From contig QIEB01000480.1 in NCBI GenBank assembly GCA_003229495.1, positions 1-10,602 of the forward strand: DNA of 10,602 nt, read 5' to 3'. Position numbers and translations under genes: made by a program. Below the pieces are notes generated by a model. It did no database searches and was not told the DNA's origin. It worked only from the letters and a program-made list of their open reading frames with translations. Source of the stretch: Flammeovirgaceae bacterium. GTDB lineage: Bacteria; Bacteroidota; Bacteroidia; Cytophagales; Cyclobacteriaceae. Positions 1 through 7,732 of this stretch are shown in pieces (the stretch's first letter is position 1; the number at the start of each line of letters is the position of its first letter).

Positions 1-986
1 CCTTTTTTCAGGTCCAAAGGAAAAAAGAACATAAGCGTGCCTCCAACCATGGCAACTATGGTATTATTCAATATGGGTGCACCCAGCAGCTTATTTATCG
101 GCTGAAGGAGAATCCATCCCACCGCAGTCCCAATGAATATTCCCAATATCCTTTTTTCAGGTTTTGAAATAGGCCCTAAATTTTTTAATTCTCTTTGGAT
201 GACCTGTTCAGAACCTTTTAGATGCCCTAAATTGTTGGGATAGATCCACTTTACCAGCATAAAATAAGTAAGCGCCAGCAGGGTACCACATATCGGCAAC
301 CCTATCAGCAGCCAATGTGTAAAATTCAGATCAAAGTCGTAGAATTCTTTTAAATAGCCTACCATTACTACATTAGGCGGGGTGCCTATTATGGTAGCCG
401 CCCCCCCGATATTGGCGGAATATGCAATCCCCAACAACAGACTTAGGGTAAAGCGACGGAACCGTCGGTCTTCCTGGTCCAGTCCCAACTCGTGTATCAA
501 GAGTGATATGACCGACATGGCGATAGGTAACATCATCACGGTAGTGGCGGTATTGCTGATCCACATACTTAGAAAAAAAGTGGCCAACATGAATCCCAAT
601 ACCATGCCATTAGCCTTTGTACCGGTCATGGTGATCAAGGTAAGTGCAATCCGTTTATGCAGGTTCCATTTTTCCATGGCCAAAGCAATCAGGAACCCTC
701 CCATAAACAGGAAAATAATGGGATTGGCATAGGGTGCAGTGGACTCTTTGATGGAAAATATGCCCAACAATGGCAGCAATGTCATGGGTATTAGGGCAGT
801 GGCGAAAATAGGAACAGCCTCAGAAATCCACCATATTATCATCCAGGTGGCAGCGGCAATTACTTTCCAGGCTTGGATCTCAATCGGAAGGGGATTTGGT
901 ATAAATAGCATTGCTGCAAAACATAAAGGTCCTGCAAAAAGTCCGTAAATTTTTACATAGTTGGTTGCTTCGATGGTAGGACTCAT
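1..986 (-). CDS. DASS/SLC13-family anion:Na+ symporter, N-terminal part (3' end beyond window)
   Basis: This gene reads leftward and is cut by the window edge after 328 codons. The translation begins MSPTIEATNYVKIYG and is strongly hydrophobic, with about eight or more membrane segments visible. Family hallmarks are WWISEAVP (residues 52-59), the Na+/substrate-binding SNT motif inside SNTATTVMMLP (144-154), and the DASS signature SANIGGAATIIGTPPN (190-205). Members of this family import di- and tricarboxylates or sulfate through the inner membrane, usually with sodium. The second SNT motif and the C-terminal half lie outside the window, so substrate cannot be assigned. The ATG at 984-986 is chosen because an in-frame stop lies 24 bp upstream and there is no other ATG between them. 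No Shine-Dalgarno is visible. It is divergent from the marR-fad operon and shares its upstream region. Family assignment is secure; succinate/malate uptake is only a plausible role. Confidence 0.95.
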   Translation of the reverse strand, partial: MSPTIEATNYVKIYGLFAGPLCFAAMLFIPNPLPIEIQAWKVIAAATWMIIWWISEAVPIFATALIPMTLLPLLGIFSIKESTAPYANPIIFLFMGGFLIALAMEKWNLHKRIALTLITMTGTKANGMVLGFMLATFFLSMWISNTATTVMMLPIAMSVISLLIHELGLDQEDRRFRRFTLSLLLGIAYSANIGGAATIIGTPPNVVMVGYLKEFYDFDLNFTHWLLIGLPICGTLLALTYFMLVKWIYPNNLGHLKGSEQVIQRELKNLGPISKPEKRILGIFIGTAVGWILLQPINKLLGAPILNNTIVAMVGGTLMFFFPLDLKK

Positions 987-1088
987 TGACCAGCCAATAT
1001 AGGGATATCAAAATTTTTTTAATACAATTCTCTAACCTTTGTACACGGTGTTGTGTTGGACCAGTCCCGAAATAATTTTATTTAATGG

Positions 1089-1100
1089 TATGCATGCATA
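1089..1100. promoter_or_regulatory. 12-bp perfect palindrome, candidate MarR operator
   Basis: TATGCATGCATA is a perfect palindrome. It covers the place where a Bacteroidota -33 element would sit relative to the -7-like box at 1114-1121. It is followed at once by a second, smaller dyad, AATAA-A-TTATT (1100-1110). MarR dimers bind short palindromes at promoters and often autoregulate. The position is right for repression of the operon, but binding is inferred and the palindrome could be coincidental in AT-rich DNA. Confidence 0.4.
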
Positions 1101-1113
1101 ATAAATTATTTAG

Positions 1114-1121
1114 TATATTTG
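1114..1121 (+). promoter_or_regulatory. Candidate -7 box of the marR-fadNAE promoter
   Basis: TATATTTG matches the Bacteroidota -7 consensus TAnnTTTG exactly and ends 22 bp before the regulator's ATG. No TTTG stands 19-21 bp upstream, so the -33 element is poor, as expected for a regulated promoter or a false hit. Seen directly: the motif. Inferred: its use as a promoter. Confidence 0.45.
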
Positions 1122-1143
1122 AATAGCCATAGGTTAGCCTTAA

Positions 1144-1620
1144 ATGAGGAAAGAAGAAACGGTTGATTATAATATAAAAACAGCCTGGCATGCTATAAAC
1201 CGCATGTACAATCAGGAAGCTTTAAAAAATGATATTACCACTTCCATAGCCTTTGTTTTACTCAATATTAATTCCACTGAAGGAACGCCAGCTACTAAAA
1301 TTGCTCCTTTGATCGGCTTGGAATCCAGGAGCCTGGTTCGAATGCTCAAAAGTATGGAGGAGAAAGGTCTGATCAGCAGGCAGGCTGATCCGATGGACCG
1401 ACGATTAGTACGAATTTTCTTAACCCCCAAGGGGCAGGTTAAAAAGGACATCGCCTATAAAACGGTAATGGCTTTTAACAAACACGTGCTCCACAAGATC
1501 CCTCAGGAAGAACTGGATATATTTTTTGTAGTCATCCGGCAGATCAACAAGATTGTTGAAGAAAACAACATTAGTCAAATTGTAGCTTTGAATAAACAGT
1601 ATGAAACGAAACATAAATAA
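1144..1620 (+). CDS. MarR-family winged-helix regulator of the fad operon
   Basis: This 158-residue protein has the usual MarR length and layout: N- and C-terminal helices for dimerisation around a central winged helix-turn-helix. The HTH spans roughly residues 48-77, including TKIAPLIGLESRSLVRMLKS and a following MEEKGLISR helix. The wing carries DPMDRR (82-87), the Asp-Arg-Arg signature of the family, then RIFLTPKG. MarR proteins are cytoplasmic dimeric regulators that release DNA when a small ligand binds. As first gene of a beta-oxidation operon it most likely senses an acyl-CoA or fatty acid and represses its own operon; this is inference from context. Its last 20 bp overlap the start of fadN in another frame, which suggests translational coupling. 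The adjacent palindrome at 1089-1100 is a candidate operator. No strong Shine-Dalgarno precedes ATG 1144. Confidence 0.93.
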   Translation: MRKEETVDYNIKTAWHAINRMYNQEALKNDITTSIAFVLLNINSTEGTPATKIAPLIGLESRSLVRMLKSMEEKGLISRQADPMDRRLVRIFLTPKGQVKKDIAYKTVMAFNKHVLHKIPQEELDIFFVVIRQINKIVEENNISQIVALNKQYETKHK

Positions 1621-4003
1621 AGCAGCTGTTCTAGGGTCAGGTATTATGGGATCCCGCATTGCCTGCCATTTGGCCAATGTTGGTGTACAGGTATTGCTGC
1701 TGGATATTGTTCCCAGGGAGCTTACAGAAGATGAGAAGGTCAAAGGTCTCACCATGGATCATCCCAAGGTTAGGAACCGTATTGTTAGCGATTCATTCAT
1801 CACCGCAGTAAAATCCAAACCGGCACCTCTTTATCATAAACACGCCGCTGATCTGGTGAAGTTGGGCAACTTTGAGGACGATATGGAAAAGATTGCCCAC
1901 TGTGATTGGATCATAGAAGTGGTTGTCGAAAACCTGAAGATAAAAAAGATAGTGTTTGATCAGGTGGAAGAATATCGTACTCCGGGAACCCTCATTACCA
2001 GTAACACTTCGGGTATACCAATCCATTTAATGCTGGATGGTCGAAGCGATGATTTTCAAAAGCATTTTTGCGGGACCCATTTCTTTAATCCACCCCGTTA
2101 CCTGAAACTAATGGAGGTAATCCCTACCCCCAAAACGGATCCGAAAATCATAGACTTTTTTATGAGTTACGGCGACCGCTTTCTGGGAAAAACTACCGTT
2201 TTATGCAAGGACACCCCGGCTTTTATTGCTAACCGTGTGGGTATCTATGGCATTATGAAAGTCCTGAAGACCATGCAGGAACTGGACCTCACGGTGGACG
2301 AGGTTGACAAACTAACCGGTCCTGTGATTGGAAGACCAAAGTCTGCAACCTTCCGAACATCTGATGTGGTGGGCCTGGACACCCTGATAAAGGTGGCGAA
2401 TAACTTATATGAAGGCCTGACAGAGGACGAAGCCCGGGAAGTATTTAAAATACCGGAGGTAGTTAAAAAGCTGGAAGAAAACAATTGGTTGGGTGATAAG
2501 ACCAACCAAGGGTTCTACAAAAAAACCAAGGATGACCAGGGAAAAACCAGGATACTTACCCTGGACCTTAAAACCATGGTATATAAACCCCAGGCGAAAG
2601 CAAAATTTGCTACCCTGGAGGGGACAAAAAGTATCGAGAAGATAAAAGAACGGTACAAGGTGCTTTTAGCGGGCAAGGACAAAGCCGGCGATTTTTATCG
2701 TCACAGCTTTTTTGGGTTGTTTCAGTATGTGTCTAATCGCATCCCGGAAATTGCAGATGAGCTGTACCGAATTGACGACGCTATTTGCGCGGGTTTCGGT
2801 TGGGAAGTAGGGGCCTTTGAAACCTGGGACCAGGTTGGGGTGAAGTCGGTATTAACGCAAATGGAAGAGTTGGGTTATAGGCCAAATCAATGGGTTTATG
2901 ACATGGTGGAAGCAGGGAACCAAAGCTTTTACAAGATTAACCATGGGACGGTCCAATATTATGATCTGAATAGCAAATCTTACCAGGAGATACCAGGCAG
3001 GGGGGACCTGATCATACTGGACAACCTCCGGACTAATAACACTATTTGGGAAAATACTGAGGCCACTTTGTTTGATCTGGGTGATGGTGTTTTGAATCTG
3101 GAGTTTCATTCTAAGATGAATACCATGGGCTCGGGGGTGATGGAAGGTATCAATAAGGCTATCACTCTTGCTGAGAAAGATTTTCAAGGTCTGATTATCG
3201 GAAACCAGGGCGCCAATTTCTCGGCGGGTGCGAATCTGGGCATATTGTTTATGTATGCCATTGAACAGGAGTACGAGGAGATCGATCTCATGATCCGGCA
3301 GTTCCAGAACACAGTAGCCAGAGCACGTTTTTCCAGCATTCCTGTAGTAGTGGCGCCGCATGGATTGACACTTGGAGGTGGTTGCGAACTATCAATGCAC
3401 GGTGATAGGGTGCAGGCAGCAGCCGAAACCTATATCGGATTGGTGGAAGTTGGTGCTGGCGTGATCCCAGGCGGTGGGGGGACCAAAGAACTTACTCTAA
3501 GAGTAAGTGATCGCATGCAAGCCGGTGATGTGGAGTACAATGCTTTGCAAAATACCTTTATGAACATTGCTACTGCCAAAGTTGCCACCTCTGCCCATGA
3601 AGCCATGGATCTGGACATACTTCGTCCACAAGATCTGATATCGGTAAATAAAGATCGACAAATAGCAGATGCCAAGAGAACTGTACTTGCGCTGGCAGAG
3701 GCAGGATATACTCAGCCAATTCCCAGAAATGACATAAAGGTCCAGGGTAAAGGGGGAATGGCCCTGTTTTTGGCGGGGATCACAGGCATGAAAATGGGAA
3801 AATATATATCTGAACATGATGCTAAAATCGCAGAAAAACTAGCATACATCATGTGCGGTGGAGATTTAAGTTATGCTACCGAAGTCTCTGAACAGTATCT
3901 GCTGGATCTGGAAAGAGAAGCATTTTTATCGCTGACAGGTGAACGGAAAACACTGGAACGTATTCAGAGTATTCTGACTACCGGAAAACCTTTAAGAAAC
4001 TAA
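1601..4003 (+). CDS. fadN: FadN-type 3-hydroxyacyl-CoA dehydrogenase / enoyl-CoA hydratase
   Basis: This 800-residue bifunctional beta-oxidation enzyme hydrates trans-2-enoyl-CoA and then oxidises L-3-hydroxyacyl-CoA with NAD+. The domain order is dehydrogenase first and crotonase second, as in Bacillus FadN and the reverse of E. coli FadB. The Rossmann motif GSGIMG is at residues 12-17 (GxGxxG). The dehydrogenase catalytic pair appears as His160 in GTHFFNP and Glu172 in LMEVIP, with SNTSG at 134-138. The crotonase half (about 500-690) carries both catalytic glutamates: Glu596 in LGGGCEL and Glu616 in GLVEVGAGVIPGGGG, 20 residues apart as in classical hydratases. The protein ends in GKPLRN, as I recall for B. 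subtilis FadN. The start at 1601 fits the expected N-terminus (INKAAVLGSG) and lies inside the end of the marR gene. fadA follows after 4 bp. No key residue is missing. Confidence 0.97.
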   Translation: MKRNINKAAVLGSGIMGSRIACHLANVGVQVLLLDIVPRELTEDEKVKGLTMDHPKVRNRIVSDSFITAVKSKPAPLYHKHAADLVKLGNFEDDMEKIAHCDWIIEVVVENLKIKKIVFDQVEEYRTPGTLITSNTSGIPIHLMLDGRSDDFQKHFCGTHFFNPPRYLKLMEVIPTPKTDPKIIDFFMSYGDRFLGKTTVLCKDTPAFIANRVGIYGIMKVLKTMQELDLTVDEVDKLTGPVIGRPKSATFRTSDVVGLDTLIKVANNLYEGLTEDEAREVFKIPEVVKKLEENNWLGDKTNQGFYKKTKDDQGKTRILTLDLKTMVYKPQAKAKFATLEGTKSIEKIKERYKVLLAGKDKAGDFYRHSFFGLFQYVSNRIPEIADELYRIDDAICAGFGWEVGAFETWDQVGVKSVLTQMEELGYRPNQWVYDMVEAGNQSFYKINHGTVQYYDLNSKSYQEIPGRGDLIILDNLRTNNTIWENTEATLFDLGDGVLNLEFHSKMNTMGSGVMEGINKAITLAEKDFQGLIIGNQGANFSAGANLGILFMYAIEQEYEEIDLMIRQFQNTVARARFSSIPVVVAPHGLTLGGGCELSMHGDRVQAAAETYIGLVEVGAGVIPGGGGTKELTLRVSDRMQAGDVEYNALQNTFMNIATAKVATSAHEAMDLDILRPQDLISVNKDRQIADAKRTVLALAEAGYTQPIPRNDIKVQGKGGMALFLAGITGMKMGKYISEHDAKIAEKLAYIMCGGDLSYATEVSEQYLLDLEREAFLSLTGERKTLERIQSILTTGKPLRN

Positions 4004-4007
4004 TAAC

Positions 4008-5183
4008 ATGGACGCATATATAGTAGCAGGTTATAGAACAGCAGTAGGAAAAGCCAAACGGGGAGGATTCCGGTTTACCAGACCCGATGACCTGGCAGCC
4101 GATGTCATAAAATATTTGTTGGCTTCCATACCTGGCCTTGATCCTCATAATGTGGACGACCTGATTGTGGGGAATGCCGTTCCTGAAGCTGAACAGGGAA
4201 TGCAGATGGGCCGCATGATCTCGTTATTGTCATTGCCTATTGAAGTACCGGGTATGATCGTTAACCGATACTGTGGCTCAGGATTGGAAGCCATCAGTAT
4301 TGCCAGTGCCCGTATCCACGCGGGAATGTCCGACTGTATCATTGCCGGAGGCACTGAGTCTATGTCCCTGGTGCCAGTGATGGGGTGGAAAACTGCCCTC
4401 AACTATAAAATTGCTACCGAACACCCTCAATACTATACCAGTATGGGCCTAACGGCAGAAGAGGTTGCCAAAGATTTTCAGGTTTCCAGGGAAGACATGG
4501 ACCAGTTTTCCTACAACTCCCATATGAAGGCCATTGCGGCCATCAAGGAAGGAAAGTTTAAGGAAGAGATTGTTTCCATTGAGGTTGAGGAGACCAAATT
4601 GGATAGTCAGGGTAAGAAGCAAACTCAGAAATATGTAGTTGACACCGATGAAGGCCCAAGGCCCGACACCAGTTTGGAAGCACTGGCCAAATTAAAGCCT
4701 GTCTTCTCACAAGGAGGTACTGTGACCGCTGGGAATAGCTCTCAAACATCAGATGGAGCAGCATTTGTAATTGTGATGTCTGAAACAAAAGTCAAAGAAT
4801 TGAACCTGGAACCAATAGCTCGTCTGATCAGCTATGTAGCAGCAGGAGTAGACCCAAGGATTATGGGCATTGGCCCGGTGGCCGCGGTACCAAAAGCTCT
4901 TGGTAAAGCCGGTTTGAAGCAGGAGGATATTGAGTTAATAGAATTAAACGAGGCTTTTGCTGCCCAGTCACTGGCAGTAATTAAAGAGTTGGACTTGGAC
5001 CCTGAAATCGTCAATGTCAATGGTGGGGCCATTGCATTGGGCCATCCACTGGGCTGTAGCGGAGCAAAACTATCAGTACAACTTTTTAATGAGTTGCGCA
5101 GAAGAGGTCAAAAATATGGAATGGTAACCGCTTGCGTAGGAGGAGGACAGGGAGTTGCCGGGGTGTATGAATTGTTGAACTAG
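4008..5183 (+). CDS. fadA: Acetyl-CoA C-acyltransferase (3-ketoacyl-CoA thiolase)
   Basis: This 391-residue thiolase of normal length catalyses the last beta-oxidation step, CoA-dependent cleavage of 3-ketoacyl-CoA to acetyl-CoA plus a shortened acyl-CoA. The nucleophilic cysteine is Cys89 in NRYCGSGLEAI. The other catalytic elements are NEAF (314-317), His346 in GHPLGCSGAK and Cys376 in ACVGGGQG. GNSSQTSDGAA, a typical thiolase segment, is also present. The gene starts 4 bp after the fadN stop, with no Shine-Dalgarno, so it is probably translated by coupling. Sequence alone cannot fully separate degradative thiolases from acetoacetyl-CoA-forming ones, but its place between fadN and fadE makes the degradative role the clear choice. 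Confidence 0.96.
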   Translation: MDAYIVAGYRTAVGKAKRGGFRFTRPDDLAADVIKYLLASIPGLDPHNVDDLIVGNAVPEAEQGMQMGRMISLLSLPIEVPGMIVNRYCGSGLEAISIASARIHAGMSDCIIAGGTESMSLVPVMGWKTALNYKIATEHPQYYTSMGLTAEEVAKDFQVSREDMDQFSYNSHMKAIAAIKEGKFKEEIVSIEVEETKLDSQGKKQTQKYVVDTDEGPRPDTSLEALAKLKPVFSQGGTVTAGNSSQTSDGAAFVIVMSETKVKELNLEPIARLISYVAAGVDPRIMGIGPVAAVPKALGKAGLKQEDIELIELNEAFAAQSLAVIKELDLDPEIVNVNGGAIALGHPLGCSGAKLSVQLFNELRRRGQKYGMVTACVGGGQGVAGVYELLN

Positions 5184-5202
5184 TCTTTTTAAATTTTTAG
5201 TT

Positions 5203-7002
5203 ATGAGTACGGCAGTAAAGAATAATGTGATTAAAGGTGGAGAGTTTCTCATCAAAGAAACTGAAGCATCAGAAATTTTTATTCCGGATGATTTCACCGA
5301 AGAGCAGCTAATGATCAAACAATCCTGCCAGGATTTTTTAGATCAGGAGGTATTTCCCAAACTCGACGAGATTGATAGTATGAAACACCCTGAATTGATG
5401 CCGTCCTTGATGGACAAAGCAGGGGAGTTGGGTCTGCTTGGGACATCGGTACCGGAACGATTTGGGGGGTTCGGAATGAACTTCAATACCAGTATGTTGA
5501 TAGCTGAGGTACTGGGAGCCGGACATTCTTTTGCGGTTGCCATGTCTGCCCACACTGGGATCGGGACTTTACCAATTCTATACTATGGCACTGAGGAACA
5601 AAAATCAAAATACCTGCCCAAGCTGGCAACCGGTGAATGGAAAGCAGCATATTGTTTAACAGAACCTGACTCAGGTTCCGACGCCAATGCAGCCAAGACC
5701 AAAGCTGAACTGACAGAAGACGGAAAACACTACTTGATCAACGGGCAAAAGATGTGGATCACCAATGGGGGATTTGCAGATATTTTAATAGTATTCGCCC
5801 GTATAAAAGATGATAAGTACCTGACAGCATTTATCATTGAGAGGGAATTTGGTGGGATTACCATGAACGAGGAAGAGCGTAAAATGGGCATAAAGGGTTC
5901 ATCCACCAGACAGATATTCTTCAATGACTGCAACGTGCCGGTTGAAAACATGCTTTCAGAGCGACAAAACGGATTTAAAATTGCTGTCAACATTTTAAAT
6001 ATAGGTCGAATTAAATTAGGGGCAGCGGCAATAGGAGCCTGCAAAGCCATACTTGACAGAGCCGTCAAGTATTCAAATGAGCGCCATCAATTTGGTGTAG
6101 CAATTTCTAGTTTTGGCGCCATTAAGCACAAACTGGCTGAATGTGCGGCACATACCTATGCCAGCGAAGCGGCCCATTATCGGGCAGGACAAAATATTGA
6201 TGATGCATATAGCGCACTGGTAGCTGAAGGTATTGACCTTCCTCAGGCCAGGCTGAAATCCGTGGAGCAATTTGCCATTGAATGTGCCATATTAAAAGTA
6301 CATGGATCTGAGTGTCTGGATTTTGTGGTCGACGAAGGCGTTCAGATATATGGTGGCATGGGTTATTCCACGGAGGCGCCCATGGACCGCGCATACCGTG
6401 ATGCTCGAATCAATAGAATTTTTGAGGGAACCAACGAGATCAATAGAATACTGGTGTTGGACATGATGTTAAAACGGGGAATGAAAGGGGAGCTGGACAT
6501 CATGGGACCTGCTCAGGCGGTAGCCAAGGAATTAATGGCCATTCCTGATTTTGGGAACGGAGGAATAGATGTCAAATGGTATCAGGAAAAGAAGGTACTC
6601 TCAAATCTGAAAAAAGCCACACTTATGATCGCTGGGGCGGCAGTTCAAAAATTCATGATGAAATTGAGCCATGAGCAGGAGATATTAATGCACCTGGCAG
6701 ATATGCTGATCCAAATCTATGTAGCGGAATCTTCCTTATTACGTACCGAGAAATTGGTGGGAGTACATGGTGAAGATAAATGTTTAGATCAAATCGATCT
6801 CTCCAGGATCTATCTGTACTACGCTCTGGACCAGACCCAAATTGCCGGGAAACAAGCCATTTATGCCTTTGCAGAAGGGGATGAGCTTCGAATGATGTTG
6901 CTGGGGTTGAAGCGATACACCAAAATCGAGCCTTTTAACCTTAAAGAAGCCCGTAGAAGAGTAGCAGATGCAATGATTAAGAAGAATAATTACATCTACT
7001 AG
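5203..7002 (+). CDS. fadE: FadE-type acyl-CoA dehydrogenase with extended C-terminus
   Basis: This 599-residue flavoprotein performs the first beta-oxidation step, acyl-CoA to trans-2-enoyl-CoA, passing electrons to ETF. The N-terminal helical domain covers about residues 30-140. The FAD/substrate motif LTEPDSGSDA is at 152-161, WITNGG at 185-190 and KGSSTR at about 230. The catalytic base is Glu408 in the signature FEGTNEINR. VDEGVQIYGGMGYS and AYRDARINRIFEG are the usual C-terminal ACAD segments. About 170 further residues after position 430 form an extra helical domain, as in B. subtilis FadE and mammalian VLCAD. The N-terminal segment (IKGGEFLI ... IFIPDDFTEEQ) also resembles the Bacillus protein. 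It starts 19 bp after fadA in an AT-rich gap and is the last gene of the operon, followed by a strong terminator. No ETF gene is in the window. Confidence 0.96.
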   Translation: MSTAVKNNVIKGGEFLIKETEASEIFIPDDFTEEQLMIKQSCQDFLDQEVFPKLDEIDSMKHPELMPSLMDKAGELGLLGTSVPERFGGFGMNFNTSMLIAEVLGAGHSFAVAMSAHTGIGTLPILYYGTEEQKSKYLPKLATGEWKAAYCLTEPDSGSDANAAKTKAELTEDGKHYLINGQKMWITNGGFADILIVFARIKDDKYLTAFIIEREFGGITMNEEERKMGIKGSSTRQIFFNDCNVPVENMLSERQNGFKIAVNILNIGRIKLGAAAIGACKAILDRAVKYSNERHQFGVAISSFGAIKHKLAECAAHTYASEAAHYRAGQNIDDAYSALVAEGIDLPQARLKSVEQFAIECAILKVHGSECLDFVVDEGVQIYGGMGYSTEAPMDRAYRDARINRIFEGTNEINRILVLDMMLKRGMKGELDIMGPAQAVAKELMAIPDFGNGGIDVKWYQEKKVLSNLKKATLMIAGAAVQKFMMKLSHEQEILMHLADMLIQIYVAESSLLRTEKLVGVHGEDKCLDQIDLSRIYLYYALDQTQIAGKQAIYAFAEGDELRMMLLGLKRYTKIEPFNLKEARRRVADAMIKKNNYIY

Positions 7003-7009
7003 TTTGTAG

Positions 7010-7055
7010 CCCGCAGTGAAAGTGCCTATGGTGCTTTGCTGCGGGTTTATTTTTT
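7010..7055 (+). terminator. Intrinsic terminator of the fad operon
   Basis: CCCGCAG (7010-7016) pairs with CTGCGGG (7039-7045). Inside, AAGTGCC (7020-7026) pairs with GGTGCTT (7030-7036) using two G-U wobbles and closing a TAT loop. The stem is followed by TTTATTTTTT (7046-7055). It begins 7 bp after the fadE stop. On the opposite strand the two wobble pairs become A/C mismatches and no T-run follows, so it should act mainly on the fad transcript. Confidence 0.88.
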
Positions 7056-7616
7056 ACCAGTAATTACCTGATCTATTACATGGACCACCCCATTGCTGGC
7101 GCTGATATCGGCGGTGGTGACGGTGGCATTGCTGAGCTTTATTTCTTTGTCTCTGCTAATTGGCAGCTGGTATCCGCTTAATGTAGTGGCTGACTCCCCA
7201 TCAAGTAAATCAATTGACAGATATACTTCAGGAATCACATGGTTGAGCAACAGCTCTACTAATAACGGTTTATTTTCCGGGGCTAATAGTTGTTCTACCA
7301 AGCCCTCAGGTAACTGGTTGAAGGCTTCATCTGTTGGTGCCAATACAGTCATAGGATGGTCAGACATGAATGTCTCTTCAAGCTCAACAACTTCTACCAA
7401 ACGGGAAAATATACTAAAAGAGCCGTGGCGCTTAGTAATGTCCCATATGCTGGGCTGCTCTATGACGAGGTCAGCTTCAAGGTCATCCCACACTTCCGAA
7501 TAATCCCCGTCGCTCGCAGCGTTTACCGTGGTTTCCCCTAAATTTCGTTTCCAACAGGCGCTAAAAAGAAAAATCCCTGCAATTAATATCAGTTGAAAAA
7601 ATTTTACTGAGAACAT
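7047..7616 (-). CDS. FAS1 (fasciclin) domain lipoprotein
   Basis: This 189-residue protein has a lipoprotein-type signal peptide (MFSVKFFQLILIAGIFLFSAC), with the probable lipidated cysteine at position 21 after LFSA. Residues about 22-53 form an acidic linker. A single FAS1 domain covers about residues 55-188. Its conserved H1 box appears as TVLAPTDEAF, the middle Tyr/His region as LLLNHVIPEVY, and the H2 box as NGVVHVIDQVI at the C-terminus. FAS1 domains mediate adhesion or binding at cell surfaces and are common as small secreted proteins in Bacteroidota. The ligand is unknown. After the cysteine comes WKRN rather than an acidic stretch, so surface export is not obvious and a periplasm-facing lipoprotein is possible. 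It is convergent with fadE, and its last two Lys codons lie in the fad terminator T-run. No functional link to beta-oxidation is evident. Confidence 0.9.
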   Translation of the reverse strand: MFSVKFFQLILIAGIFLFSACWKRNLGETTVNAASDGDYSEVWDDLEADLVIEQPSIWDITKRHGSFSIFSRLVEVVELEETFMSDHPMTVLAPTDEAFNQLPEGLVEQLLAPENKPLLVELLLNHVIPEVYLSIDLLDGESATTLSGYQLPISRDKEIKLSNATVTTADISASNGVVHVIDQVITGKK

Positions 7617-7650
7617 AATCTTTGTTTTGGTTATTTCCTTGAGGTATCAA

Positions 7651-7681
7651 GAAATATACCGCAAAAGCTTTCCAGGACTAA
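7651..7681 (-). promoter_or_regulatory. Candidate promoter of the FAS1 lipoprotein gene
   Basis: On the minus strand TTAG (7681-7678) and TATATTTC (7658-7651) are separated by exactly 19 bp. Each is one mismatch from the Bacteroidota boxes TTTG and TAnnTTTG. The -7 box lies 34 bp before the ATG. This is a pattern match only. Confidence 0.4.
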
Positions 7682-7732
7682 AAAGCAGATAAAATAAATG
7701 TAAATATCAGATTAACAGCTAGTTATATGAGA

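Noticed and set aside
382..948. Plus-strand open frames of 116 and 69 codons across 382-948
   Set aside because: They are antisense to the DASS transporter, whose minus-strand translation carries clear family motifs across the same bases.
1043..1051. ACAC-G-GTGT as the main operator of the fad operon
   Set aside because: It is short and lies about 60 bp upstream of the -7-like box; the 12-bp palindrome at 1089-1100 is longer and better placed.
2852..3361. Minus-strand open frame of 169 codons
   Set aside because: It lies wholly opposite fadN, which has intact crotonase and dehydrogenase motifs; the antisense translation has no recognisable domain or signal.
1601..4003. FadB/FadJ identity for the bifunctional enzyme
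   Set aside because: FadB and FadJ have the hydratase domain first. Here the dehydrogenase is N-terminal and the hydratase C-terminal, as in FadN.
7093..7503. Plus-strand open frame of 136 codons rich in Ser and Leu
   Set aside because: It is the shadow of the FAS1 lipoprotein gene on the minus strand. The Ser/Thr richness is an effect of the reverse strand, not a mucin-like protein.
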